A stretch of 64,000 nucleotides of DNA from Stentor coeruleus (Eukaryota; Ciliophora; Heterotrichea; Heterotrichida; Stentoridae): NCBI GenBank assembly GCA_001970955.1, contig MPUH01000058.1, positions 62,001 to 126,000 on the forward strand, read 5' to 3'. Shown piece after piece: positions 29,227 to 39,779 of this stretch. The translations under genes and the position numbers were made by a program. The number at the start of each line of letters is the position of its first letter. The stretch's first letter is position 1. The notes below the pieces were generated by a model. The model saw nothing but the letters and a program-made list of their open reading frames with translations, searched no databases and was not told the DNA's origin.

Positions 29227-31815
29227 ATGGCGACATTGAATTGGACTGACCTTGGAGACGTCTTCTACCGACAAATGCATCTTTACGACATGAAATGGGA
29301 ACAAGATCTTGCCCTAGAATACTTTCACATCGCAGCAGCCAAATTCGGAGGACCTATCGCAAGAATCATGAAGCCAAAAAGCTTAATCCTCGGTATCCCT
29401 AAAAACAATCAACTCTTTCGTGAATACCTAACAATAAACGATTCAGCAGGTAAACTCAAAGGTAAAGTAATCTGGGACTTCAATAAAAAATTCGTCGGAA
29501 TGGGTTGGACAAATGATGAAATCCTCGTCATTATTTTTGCTGATGGAGAAATCAAACTTTTAGATATTCATGGTGAAAATATTAGTTTCCCACCACCTCT
29601 TTTTGGTACTCCTCCACCAAAAGAAAAAGAAATCATAAGTGTCGAGATTTTTGAAAATATGTTGATATTTTTGACTGCAGACAATTATTTTTATTATGTT
29701 AGGAATTTTACAAGCTGTAAACCTGAGGTTATAAATAATATAGATAAAAGAAGAGGTAGACCAACATGCTTTAAAGCTATTCCACCAAATCATTCATTTT
29801 CTAGCAATTTAGATATTTTATGTGGAGATCCAAATGGTGGATTGAATCTTATACAAGAGTCTAAAGAAGTGAAGTTTTTTAGTAAGATTCCTTTTACTAA
29901 TGAAGAGATTAGTAGGGTTGAAAATATTGCTTTAAGTGTGACTGGAGAGTATTTAGCTTTGTTGTTAGAAGGGTCAGTTGTTGTGGTTTTAGAAGCGAAT
30001 TTTTCAAGGATACTTACGAGGATTGATGCGAGATTGGCTTTGACGGAAATTAAACAGTTGGTTTGGTGTGGGACAGATGCAGTTTGTGTTGTCTGTGGGG
30101 ATTATATTGGAATTTTAGGTCCTGATAACACAACTGCGCATATGGATATTGATAAGAAAAAAGAAGGGGTTTTTTGTGTACCAGAAATCGATGGTATGAG
30201 AGTTATAACAACTGAGAAATGCGAGTTTTGGGAAAAAGTTGATGAAGCCCTACAGATGACTCTATCAATTGGAAGCCTTTCAGCACCAGCTTTACTCCTT
30301 ACAGCAAACGAAAGCTATTTAGAAAACTCAGGCAGTTCAGGGGAAAGTATAAGAAGTCTACAACAAAATGAACAATTATTAGAAGCTGTAGAAAAACTAT
30401 TACAAGCAGCAAGTGCAGAATTTGATGTAGATTCACAAGAAAAGCTCTTAAAAGCTGCAGCTTTTGGTAAGACTTTTTTACCTCCTGGAATATTCGAAAG
30501 CAATAAACTTGTAGAAATCGTTAGAAACCTTAAAGTCCTTAACAACATAAGAAAAGATTGGGTAGCTAGACCTTTAACATATAGACAACTTATATACACA
30601 AGGACAAATGGTGAATTATTAATAAAAAGGCTTTTAGACTCTAGGTATCATTTTTTAGCTATACAAATATCCAAACTTTGGAAACTTCGTGTTGATGAGA
30701 TTTACGTCCATTGGGCATGTGTAAAGCTCACAGACCAAAAATACAACGACAGTCAAATGTGCGACCTAATCTGTGAAAAACTCAACTCATGTAAAAGCGT
30801 AAAATACACTGATATTGCACGTAAAGCTTTAGATTATGGTAGACGTGAACTTGCTATAAAACTCTTAGAAAATGAACCGGCGATATCCCGTAAAGTTCCA
30901 TTATTACTTTATATGAAAGAATATGAACGGGCATTAGATAAAGCTATAGAAAGTTCTGATCCAGACGATATGTAATTTTTATATAGTTATCTTGTTATAA
31001 TGAGAATCCATGAAGAAGATACAATAGCTTCAGAAAGACCTGATTATGTCCCAGCCGAGAATAATTCAGTACAAAAAGTTCTTCAAAAACCTATCGCAAG
31101 GGAAATGTTCTTAAGTTATGCCCGACAAGTTGATGAAAAACTTTTAAGAAACGCTTTTAAAGAACTTAAAAGGTTCCAAGACGCAGGGAATTTTACTATA
31201 GAAAAAGCTTATAAGTCGAATTTGCTTAAAAATAGAGTTGAACTTTTAGCTATAGCCAAAGACTTATATAGTAAATATGATAAAGACCCATTATATGAAG
31301 CTGCTACAAAAGAACATATAACCCTTATAACACAACAGAAAAGGCTTATAAAAGAAACTCAAGACAGAGGAATTGTTGATTGTTCTATATGTGATACAAT
31401 AATTCGTTTATTAAAACATGGGCAAGATCAAAATGCTGAGAAAATAGCCAAACAATTTAATATAAGCGATAAGAAAATGTGTTATTTGAAGCTTAGAGTT
31501 AAAGCTTCGACTAATGATTGGGCTGGTATTGAAAGTATGTTTAAACAGAAAAAAGCTCCATCTATTGGGTTTAGACCTTTTGCTAATATTTTAGTTCAAA
31601 AAGGACAGCTTGAGTTAGCTGAAGCGGCGATTTTGAAGGTTCCTGAGGTTGATTATCAGATAACGATGTTACAGTTTATTGAAAGCTATTTGAAAGCTGC
31701 AGAAGTTGCGGTAAAGGCGAAGATGTTTGATGTACTGAATGAGATTGCCCAGAAAACTACTGATTCGGCGGTTAGGGATTATATAGATACAGTTATGAGT
31801 GGGAGTGGAAGATAA
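29227..31815 (+). CDS. VPS16: VPS16, HOPS/CORVET core subunit, one 15-nt intron, 857 aa
   Basis: Exons 29227-30971 and 30987-31815; the intron 30972-30986 is GTAATTTTTATATAG, phase 2, and retention would give TAA. Length fits human VPS16 (839 aa). The N-terminal beta-propeller (about 1-400) starts with NWTDLGDVFYRQMHLYDM and has the AAAKFGGPIA block; the C-terminal alpha-solenoid (about 400-857) has KAAAFGKTFLPP, PLTYRQL, LAIQI, IHWAC-like VHWACVKL and RRELAIKLLENEP, all matching VPS16. Joining at the intron gives SSDPDD-IYLVIM, matching the family's SGDTD-LVFTVLL. It forms a dimer with VPS33 in endosome/lysosome tethering; in a ciliate this serves phagosome and food-vacuole maturation. Stop TAA. 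Confidence 0.93.
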
Positions 31816-32420
31816 GTAATTAGAAGTTTGGTTAAGCTTTGTGGCTTTTTTTATGGGTTTTCGGTTTAAATTTGTGTTTTGTTTAGAAAGATGGGTTTTT
31901 TATAGGTAATTGGTTGCTTTGTGGATTTTTTAGATTTATGTGAATGTAGTTGAAATTAATTATTGTATTTTGGATAGGTTTTTTTGGAGTGTAGTTGTAA
32001 TAGTAATTATGAATATTATGCTTTCTGAGGATGAACTTTAATATTTTTTTAGACGATACTAGCTTTTTCAGTTTTTTTTTAATGTAAATACTGAATATTT
32101 GTGACTTACTGGCCTGACTGAAGTTGAACATTTTATATTCTCATCCTAAAAAAAGTCCATCTTCCAAAACCCAACACCTTAGAATTCAAAAACTCTCTCT
32201 CCATGCTGGAAAACTAATAATTCAACATTATGAGAAGCTTTACATTCAAAGCCTCAATTGCATTCCCTGAAAATGGAAACATAAAGGAAATCTATCTGAA
32301 TTTATCTATTATTTCCTAGCATAGGAACCATCCTGAACAACCAAATACAAAACTTGTATATAATGATTGTGGACGAGCAATTTAAGTAGTATTAAACCAT
32401 AATAAAGTCTACAAATCCAT
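31816..32420. other. convergent intergenic gap, flip near 32125
   Basis: G-rich plus strand to about 32110, C-rich after about 32130 (the switch sits at a GGCCTGAC sequence, as near 18050). No gene seen; an 82-codon minus-strand opening at 31883-32131 is a product of the skew. Confidence 0.55.
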
Positions 32421-33911
32421 TTACTTATGGATGAGCCTTTTTTCTTCTTCAAAACAGATTTTAAGCCCATTCATTGCCGTGTCAATTATACTCCTTAATT
32501 CTTGATCTAAATAATCGTAATCTTGCATTATACTAACTTCTAAATCTCTATCATTTGTTGTAATCCTAACAGCATCACTACCAACTCTCATACAAAGTTT
32601 ATTCCCATTTTGAAAATCTACTTCAAAATTAGGAGGTGGGGCATTCCACATAAGCATACATGTGGCTGATCCAACTTTTACTGTTACTTTTGGGGTTTTA
32701 GACCTAATAACTTCTAAGACATTTTCAAGGTATTTATAAAGCTTTATACAATGTTTACTCATGTTATCTAATCTCATAGATTTTCCTTCATAGATTACTG
32801 TTAAGCCATCTTTAGAGACTTCTAAGGTTTTACCTCTGATTTTTAAGATGATTCTTCCATCAAAAAGAATTTCAAGATTACCATGTTGAAGTGGATGACA
32901 AAATGGAAGTGTTAGGCCAAGATTTGATGTGCATAATGGTAAAATTTTGGATTCAAATAAAGTTTTACGATTGTTGGAAAAAGCTGATGGGCGTGGGTCG
33001 TGGGTTTTTATTGGGGAGACCATTTGTTCGGAATAGTCAGCATAGGTTATTTCGTTACGTGAAATCGGGCTTAGGCGCATATTTGAAACATTAAGGCCAT
33101 AAATTGATGCGAAAAAAGGATGGTCTCTAACCTGCATTATTGAAAGCCTTTGTACCGAATCCCAAGTTAAAAGTTTAGAAATCAAGTCACGAGCTTCAGC
33201 CGATAGGTGTTTTGGCAAAGAGTATTTAAGGTCATTAGCTTTAAGAAAAGTATCTTTTATAGATGTGCTCTGGAAAGGTGGAGAACCAGTAAGACAAGCA
33301 AAAATAATACATCCAAGTGACCACATGTCTGAAGCTAATCCATAAGGTTGCCTGTTGATAATTTCTGGGCTTATATAATTCGGTGTTCCACATAAAGTGT
33401 TTCTTTCTTCACTTGAGTTCTTAAGCTTAACAGCCAAGCCAAAATCAGCTATTTTCACTAATGTCCTATCTTCAGACAATAACAAATTCCCTAGTTTTAA
33501 ATCTCTATGAAGTATCCCATTTGAATGTAAGTATATTAACCCTTCAACAATATGACTACACATAATTTTAGCTTCTTCTTCTTGAAGCCTGCCTTCTTCT
33601 TTAATTTGTGTATACAACTCCCCACCAGCACAAAGCTCTAATACTAAATATATGAGATCTTCATCTTCAAATGTATTGTAAAGCTTGACGATACATGGAT
33701 GATTTAAAGATGATTGTAATGTGATTTCGTTTTTAAGTCGGCGGTTAAGTTTAGATACTGTGAGTTTGTTTTTTTCGATAATTTTTAACGCAAACTCGTT
33801 GTTGCTTGCTCGATGTTTGACTTTGTAGACTCTAGAATATGCTCCATGACCTAAGGGGCCTAGGATTTCATAATCTTTTACTTGACCAATACCGTAAATG
33901 CTTTTTTCCAT
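32421..33911 (-). CDS. PLK4: PLK4/SAK-type protein kinase with cryptic polo-box region, 496 aa
   Basis: Kinase domain residues 14-268: glycine loop GHGAYSRV (21-28), K43, HRDLKLGN (H135-N142), D156-F-G, and the activation segment TLCGTPNYISPEI typical of PLK4. After a linker, residues about 330-480 match the PLK4 cryptic polo box: LEILFDGRIILKI, SKDGLTVIYEG, and especially VIRSKTPKVT with MLMWNAPPPNFEVDF, which parallels LVRSKTPK.T...C.LMEN.P...FEV.F in animals. The protein ends soon after, so the third polo box is missing. PLK4 starts centriole and basal-body duplication; the same role, for thousands of ciliate basal bodies, is inferred. Stop TAA. Confidence 0.85.
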   Translation of the reverse strand: MEKSIYGIGQVKDYEILGPLGHGAYSRVYKVKHRASNNEFALKIIEKNKLTVSKLNRRLKNEITLQSSLNHPCIVKLYNTFEDEDLIYLVLELCAGGELYTQIKEEGRLQEEEAKIMCSHIVEGLIYLHSNGILHRDLKLGNLLLSEDRTLVKIADFGLAVKLKNSSEERNTLCGTPNYISPEIINRQPYGLASDMWSLGCIIFACLTGSPPFQSTSIKDTFLKANDLKYSLPKHLSAEARDLISKLLTWDSVQRLSIMQVRDHPFFASIYGLNVSNMRLSPISRNEITYADYSEQMVSPIKTHDPRPSAFSNNRKTLFESKILPLCTSNLGLTLPFCHPLQHGNLEILFDGRIILKIRGKTLEVSKDGLTVIYEGKSMRLDNMSKHCIKLYKYLENVLEVIRSKTPKVTVKVGSATCMLMWNAPPPNFEVDFQNGNKLCMRVGSDAVRITTNDRDLEVSIMQDYDYLDQELRSIIDTAMNGLKICFEEEKRLIHK

Positions 33912-34113
33912 AGTGAGTTTTTTATTATTTAGTTTGATTTGTAGTATTTTTTTATTGATGAGGATTTTTGTGATTATCGGAGGTGAGGACTTTTTAGGGT
34001 ATGTTTTGAAGGCTTTATTTGGCTTTAGGGATTATGTGATTTTTAGGATTTTTGAGGTTTTAGGGTTGGGGTTTATGATTAAGTTTTTTTGGTTTTTTTT
34101 GATAGGCTAAATT
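33912..34113. other. leader side of the PLK4-like gene
   Basis: Plus strand G/T-rich, as expected upstream of a minus-strand gene. No feature beyond the skew. Confidence 0.5.
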
Positions 34114-34488
34114 TCAACTATTTACTTCAACAAAACTCTTTATTAGCGATTTTTCAGCTGAGAAAATTTCTATGATTTAAAAACAAGTTTTACTTGCGAT
34201 AATTTANGTGAATAGGCTATGATGTTTTAATATACCTAAAATATAAAATTTACTTCAACAAAACTCTTTATTAGCGATTTTTCAGCTGAGAAAATTTCTA
34301 TGATTTAAAAANTCAACTATTTACTTCAACAAAACTCTTTATTAGCGATTTTTCAGCTGAGAAAATTTCTATGATTTAAAAACAAGTTTTACTTGCGATA
34401 ATTTACTAACTAGCAACAATACAAAAACTAAATCNACAAGTTTTACTTGCGATAATTTACTAACTAGCAACAATACAAAAACTAAATC
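34114..34488. repeat. three N-joined overlapping copies, assembly tangle
   Basis: N at 34207, 34312 and 34435. A 93-nt segment occurs at 34114-34206 and again at 34313-34405; 63 nt of it occur a third time at 34249-34311 after a different 41-nt lead (34208-34248). A 53-nt segment is doubled at 34382-34434 and 34436-34488. This looks like an unresolved bubble, perhaps two sequence variants, rather than a true repeat array. Confidence 0.8.
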
Positions 34489-34517
34489 GATTCAAACACA
34501 AAAATAAAACTGAAATC

Positions 34518-35054
34518 CTAATTAATAAAAAGTAAATTCAAAGTATTCACCATACGCTCATCATCTTTTATCTGATGAAAAGAATTGATAATTTCAGAAC
34601 CAGCTCTAATCCTAGCATTATCAATCCATTCTTTCGCATCATTTCTATCAATAATTTTAGCCCTCAACATTTCTGAAGGTAATCTATCATTAATAAGCCT
34701 ATATCTCCATTCAAGAAATTTCATAAGTCTTCTTGGGCATCCACTGATCATATCTTTAAGTAAAAATAATTTATTCTCGAAAAAATCATTTGAGAAAAGT
34801 ATCAAGCTTGCTTTTAGATCAAATTTATGAACTATACCTCTAGATGAGAACATCTCATAGTTAGCATTAACTCCCCAACCTTTGGCAAAGAGTTCATAAG
34901 TCTCTCGATCCAAATTCTCTGATAGAATTTGTGCATCGAGTCTTTTGATATCAACACAGGAAAATAAATTTAGCTTAGATTTCTCAATAAAGTCATCTAC
35001 AGATTTCCTAGCCGATAAATTGTATAGAGGGTTTCTGGAAGAACAACAACCCAT
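34518..35054 (-). CDS. hypothetical protein with MGCCSS dual-acylation motif, 178 aa
   Basis: Starts MGCCSSRN: Gly2 for myristoylation with Ser6, and Cys3/Cys4 for palmitoylation, so membrane attachment is expected. The rest is a mainly helical domain of about 150 residues (DDFIEKSKLNLF, YELFAKGWGV, ILFSNDFFENKLFLLKDMI, MKFLEWRYRLI) that I do not recognise. No catalytic motif. Its leader DNA lies on the G-rich side towards the tRNA gene. Stop TAA. Confidence 0.75.
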   Translation of the reverse strand: MGCCSSRNPLYNLSARKSVDDFIEKSKLNLFSCVDIKRLDAQILSENLDRETYELFAKGWGVNANYEMFSSRGIVHKFDLKASLILFSNDFFENKLFLLKDMISGCPRRLMKFLEWRYRLINDRLPSEMLRAKIIDRNDAKEWIDNARIRAGSEIINSFHQIKDDERMVNTLNLLFIN

Positions 35055-35687
35055 TTAGATTTTATAATAAAAGAATATAAGAAAATAAGTAAATTATTTT
35101 ATGATTCTTAATTGTTAGTAGTTTGGCTTGATTTGGTTATTGATATGATTTTTGTTGATTTATAGAGTTTTAACTTGAAATTGGAATTGTTTTATTGGCT
35201 TATTTTAGTAGAAGATTTTATCTGTGTAGTTTTGAAGAAAATAGGTTTAGAGGTAAATTTAATAAAGTCTAGATAATAGTCAAGTTATATTTCTAAATAA
35301 TATGAATTAAAGGATAATTTGTAGTTAAATAATATTCAGAGTAGCAGTATTTAAAGAGGTTTTAGAGTCTTTGAAGAAAATACTTAAATTACTGTTGATA
35401 AGAAAATGGTGGAATATGACGTAAATAATGTTGGGGAAAATCAAAGTTTGATATGTGTTTTAAAGTAAAAAGTTTTTTTAGAAGCATTAAGGTTTTAATA
35501 TGATTTTTTATAAGAATGATCAGTTAGGATTTTTTTTAAGAGATATTGAGACCTTAAGCAAATACGTGTTAGACAATTTTATATGCAAAACTAAGTAAAA
35601 ACAATTGACTTGAGGTTAAATTACTTAGTAAAAAATGATGCAAACAAGCTGAGGTATAAGAGACTAAAAGGAAGGTAAAAAATGGGA
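35055..35687. other. intergenic, 0.6 kb, G-rich throughout
   Basis: Plus strand G/T/A-rich and C-poor right up to the tRNA gene, without the usual flip to C-rich. No protein gene seen. Confidence 0.55.
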
Positions 35688-35759
35688 GGGTCAGTGGTGA
35701 AGTGGTATCACATCTGATTTGCATTCAGAAGGCCCCGGGTTCAATCCCCGGCTGATCCA
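35688..35759 (+). tRNA. tRNA-Ala(UGC)
   Basis: Folds as a full cloverleaf: acceptor GGGTCAG/CTGATCC (one G-U pair), D stem GTG/CAC, anticodon stem TCTGA/TCAGA with loop TTTGCAT, T stem CCGGG/CCCGG with loop TTCAATC, discriminator A at 35759. Anticodon TGC at 35720-35722. Internal promoters are present: A box TGGTGAAGTGG and B box GGTTCAATCCC. A run of five T follows directly and should end pol III transcription. No intron, CCA not encoded. The next protein start is only 11 nt downstream. Confidence 0.96.
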
Positions 35760-35766
35760 TTTTTGT
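35760..35766 (+). terminator. pol III T-run terminator of tRNA-Ala
   Basis: A stretch of T immediately after the discriminator base, the normal end signal for RNA polymerase III; it also lies in the leader of the following gene. Confidence 0.75.
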
Positions 35767-35770
35767 TATA

Positions 35771-37373
35771 ATGGAGGCTAAATGCGCTTATTGTGACAAG
35801 AAGCCAGAAATTGAGTGTTTATGTAAATACAGGATGAAATATTTTTGCAGTGATCATTTCCTTCAACATAGAAAAGAATTACCTAATCTTAGACATATAG
35901 CCCAAGACATATGGCCCGAAGAACAAAACAATAATGAAATGTGCACTGTCTGCACCATAAACTCACCAACCATGTGCTGTATTTGTAACAATCAAATCAA
36001 TTATCTTTGTCAAGATTGTATAGGGCTACATAGTCAAATTGGAGTATCCCATTCTTTAGAACCATTAGATGCTGCAAAATTTATAAGAGAGTCTCAAGAC
36101 ATGTCGAAATATTTTAATAGAAAAACTCGAGTCCAGAAACTTTTGATGTTTATTGGAGAAGTACAAGATGATGTTGACCAGAATAAGAAAAGATTTAAAA
36201 ATGCTGTGGAAAAAGCTCAGGATGCTTTAAGGGAGATATATGCTAAAGGGCAAAAAGATTTTGAAGATTTAGAAAACTGTCTTAGTGAACTTAAAGCTAA
36301 AGCAGGTCTGACTCAATTTGCCTCAAATTTAGACCTTTCTGATTTTTTAAATAGACTAATAGACGAAGAAGATTTCACAAAGTTTGTAGCTAATCTCAAA
36401 GGCTTGGATTTGTACTCAATATCATTAAACACAAGCATGTTTGATAAAGCTTGCGACAATTTCTTATCAATCACTAATAAAATCCCTTACATCAACGAAA
36501 AACGCCAACAAGTTATAGCTCACTACAATGAACATAATCATCAAATGGACAAATCAATTTTAGAACTCTATCAAAATGTTATCCAAAGCAAAAACCTAGG
36601 CTTAGATAAAATATCAATCCTCAATTCAGACAAACCTTTCATCAATGATCTTTCTTTAGTAATTGAATACTTCCCTCGTTTAAGCACTTTTGATATTTCT
36701 GGAACTATTCTTGATAAACTTACAGCCAAAAAGCTTATTTCATCATTAAAAACCTCTCATAAACTTACAGAAATAAGCTTAGCAGATTGCACAATATTAG
36801 ATGAAGGTTGTGAAGCATTAAGTAATATCCTTCCTAATTTCCCTTTATTAGAAAACTTATATTTACATAAAAACGGGATTACTGAAATTGGAGCTCAACA
36901 ATTATTTTCAGTATTTCCTTGTATCCAAAAATTAAAACTTATATCTTTAAATCAAAATACTATAGGAGATGAAGGGTTAAACTGTTTAGCTGGTATTGTA
37001 AAAAATATGCCAGTATTAGAAGCTATTGGGCTACAATGTAATCATATTACGGTAAGGTCAAGTAAAGGGATTTGTAAAATTATTACTGAGGTTTTGACAT
37101 TGACTGATTTGTCGCTTGATGATAATAAACTGGGGAATGATACTGCATTAGAACTTTTGAAGGTTTTACCTAGTATTAAGAGGAGTATGAAGTTGTATCT
37201 TAGAAATTGTGGGATTAGTGAACAATTAGAAGATGAGTTGAAGACAGTTGGAGGAGGGAATNAGTATGAAGTTGTATCTTAGAAATTGTGGGATTAGTGA
37301 ACAATTAGAAGATGAGTTGAAGACAGTTGGAGGAGGGAATGTTAGTATAGCAATTAGTTATAGAGTTTATTAG
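35771..37373 (+). CDS. double B-box-like zinc finger / coiled coil / LRR protein, about 507 aa (contains an assembly duplication)
   Basis: Two Cys/His fingers of B-box type: C5, C8, C16, C18, C26, H29, H33, H42 and then C58, C61, C70, C72, C80, C83, H87, H94. A coiled coil (about 115-185) and a helical region follow, then RNI-type leucine-rich repeats from about 300 to the end (LTEISLADCTILDEGCEAL, LENLYLHKNGITEIGAQ, LKLISLNQNTIGDEGL). At 37184-37261 and 37263-37340 a 78-nt stretch is doubled around an N, which shifts the frame; without the second copy the protein ends NVSIAISYRVY at TAG 37371-37373. It starts 11 nt after tRNA-Ala in TTATAATGG context. A TRIM-like adaptor without RING; function unknown. 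Confidence 0.82.
37184..37340. repeat. 78-nt direct repeat around a single N (37262)
   Basis: Identical copies on both sides of the N inside the 3' end of the B-box/LRR gene. 78+1 nt is not a multiple of three, so it falsely truncates the reading frame. Confidence 0.88.
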
Positions 37374-37568
37374 GATAAATAGTTAAGATTATTAGGTTTT
37401 AAAATTTGTGATGTTTTTTTATAATTTGAAACCTAATCATCATAATTTCCTACCAAATTCTCTTTTTTCAATTGATTTCTCCACATTTTATAACATAAAT
37501 CCTTAACTCTTACATACCTTTTATTTATCAAAACCTAATCACCTCACCTTGTTTAATTAAAATCTTAA

Positions 37569-38333
37569 CTATTTGTTTTTCGTAGCTTGAATCATCATCT
37601 TATTCGCCTTTTCCTGTTTCTCATAAAACTCTTCTCTAATCTTTCTAAACGCTTCATTATTAGCAAAATGTTTTCCAGTCAATGGGTCAGTATATCTTGC
37701 AATAAGCCCAGTCACCGCGCATATCTTTTTTTTCCCAATCCCAACACCCTGTCCTTTTTGCCCAGGTACTCTCCCAGGTTTTTTTCTAGGTACTTTATTC
37801 CCAGGAAAATAATCTAAATCTTCACTATGCCAAATTGTAACTTTCCTTTTTCCATTTTTCATAGTATCTTTATACCTCCAAGTTGCATTAAATTTTTCCC
37901 TTTTGGCTATCAAATTGACCTTACTATTTTCTTCTAAACTTAAAAGTTTCGTCAAATCATGAGTATTATACATTTCTACTATAGCTGCTTGTTCAAGCAT
38001 TTCTTTTTGGGTAATTCCTGGGACCTTGTCGATTTTAAGTTTTTTTTTCTTTTTCTTTGATGGCTTTTCAGGTTTTGAAAACTGTTTTTCTTTCCGTTCA
38101 GAACGTTCTGGGCGCTCTAGTTTTGGCTCTTGGGTCTCATCTTCTGAGCTTTCAACATGGAAAAAGTCCTCATCAAAATTGTCTTCTTTTTCACTTTCGG
38201 TCTCGTATTCGTCATCGCTTATGGTCTCTTTAAATATTTCTTGACCCCAGAAAATATGGTCATAGTCTTTTTCTTCACCTAGTAAGTCGTTCATTCTCTT
38301 GCCCCTGGTGCTTCGTTGTGGAAGTTCTTTCAT
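37569..38333 (-). CDS. VPS72: YL1/VPS72 (Swc2), chromatin-remodelling subunit, 254 aa
   Basis: The YL1 N-terminal region is present: RSTRGKRMNDLL, then the acidic, aromatic stretch FKETISDDEYETESEKED which in YL1/Swc2 binds H2A.Z-H2B. A Lys/Glu-rich linker follows, and the C-terminal YL1_C domain reads CAVTGLIARYTDPLTGKH...FANNEAFRKIREE (about 207-240), matching the family's C-VT...A.Y.DP.T...Y....AFK.IRE. In SWR1/SRCAP complexes this subunit delivers H2A.Z. Shorter than human YL1 (364 aa), with a short linker. Stop TAG. Confidence 0.9.
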   Translation of the reverse strand: MKELPQRSTRGKRMNDLLGEEKDYDHIFWGQEIFKETISDDEYETESEKEDNFDEDFFHVESSEDETQEPKLERPERSERKEKQFSKPEKPSKKKKKKLKIDKVPGITQKEMLEQAAIVEMYNTHDLTKLLSLEENSKVNLIAKREKFNATWRYKDTMKNGKRKVTIWHSEDLDYFPGNKVPRKKPGRVPGQKGQGVGIGKKKICAVTGLIARYTDPLTGKHFANNEAFRKIREEFYEKQEKANKMMIQATKNK

Positions 38334-39779
38334 ATTAATTTTTAGGATGAAAAATTTGGTAATGAGGATTTGGACTAAAAATAAAAGGATTTAGGTTAAG
38401 ATGTTAATTTGAAGTGTTAAAATTTTAAAAGGAAGGAGTTTATCTGATTTAATTGAAAGGATTTAGATGGATTTGAAATTTAATATGGTTTTTGTAAAAA
38501 ATGTATTAAAAATACTTAAAAACTAAAGGAAAAGTTTTAAATTAAAATATTAGTAGATGATGTGAGAATATGAAATGATATAATTTTTTCTAGAATGAAT
38601 AGTTTGGGTTATAAAAAATTGAAAGAATAAAAATTGGGATATTTTTATTAAGTATTATTGACTAGATAATAGTCCATTTATGTTAGGATAAATATGGATT
38701 TAATGAAATAGTGATTATTGTCTTGCTTGAATTGATAAGGAATAACAGTTAATATAAAATAGCATAAATCTTGAGATGTGATTGTTAAAAGGGCATTAAT
38801 ATTGGCAGATTTTTAAGCTTATGCTCTGAAAAGGCCAAAATTTATAATAAGATAATCATAAGCATATAAAACTCCAACAAAATAGTTTAAGTTTATGTAA
38901 ATATTATATTTTTATACCATCTATTTATGTGTTTTATATACACCATACCAATTTTCGGTATCATTATTTATATTATCATAACTAAAATCAACATTTTATT
39001 TGATGAACATATAACAATTGTATTATTTTTACCTTTTAAGCTATCAACTTATATAATTCAACCCTATTCCTAACTATGTTTATCCTATTCTTCCTAAAAT
39101 AAAACAAGAAGCCTAATTTTTCTTTCATTCTCAGTATAATTTTTTATCCTTCTCCACATATATCCTTTTCATAATTTTCTTGCTGATTTCTTTTCAAATT
39201 TGCCTTCATATATCATCCTAATCTTCAATTTTCCTCAGCATTCATAAAGTTTGATATGAATTTACTCCCCTTTATTATCATATGAATCTTTACTGAGGTT
39301 GTATAAAAAGAAGTAATAAATCGCTTAGATAAATTCTAACAAAATATAAACACTACCAAATACACAGTTAAGCAACAACAACACATAAAAGCCTTTAAAT
39401 AAATAAATTAACTAACCTTCTAATAAAATTCTATACATCTGAAATCAGACAAGAATAGTAAAACAGATAATCTTATAAAAAATGTAAATAGCCACCCGAA
39501 TGCTATAAGGAATAATAAACTTAAAGGATTCTCTAGTTAAAGGGGGGGTAAACTTAAGCCTTTAGTTTTTCTAAATATGGGTTTAGATTTTAATTTAATC
39601 GCTATAGAAGAAAATCCATGTTTAGCTTTTAACAAACTTAGAAACATGAATATAGAAACAAAAATACCACTTAAATCTTATTTTCTAATAGAATAATATA
39701 ATATTAAAAATAAAACTAATAATAATAGCTAAGTTTCTAGATAAAAAAGTTTTATGGATTATATTGGTTAATAATTTTC
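38334..39779. other. intergenic, 1.4 kb, flip near 38850
   Basis: G-rich plus strand to about 38840, C-rich after about 38860 until 39480. From 39486 to 39695 composition changes: a G/C-balanced, partly open stretch (one TAA) with a run of seven G at 39541-39547; could be a small gene relic, not identified. Confidence 0.5.

Noticed and set aside
31883-32131. 82-codon minus-strand open stretch after VPS16
   Set aside because: Same cause on the other strand: the region is G-rich and C-free on plus, so minus lacks G and most stops.
33898-34110. 70-codon plus-strand opening upstream of the PLK4-like gene
   Set aside because: Hydrophobic low-complexity translation of G/T-rich leader DNA, no start context, no family.
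39486-39695. 65-codon stretch with one TAA and protein-like composition before the PPTC7-like gene
   Set aside because: Short, no homology seen, no fitting 15-nt intron to join it to the downstream gene.
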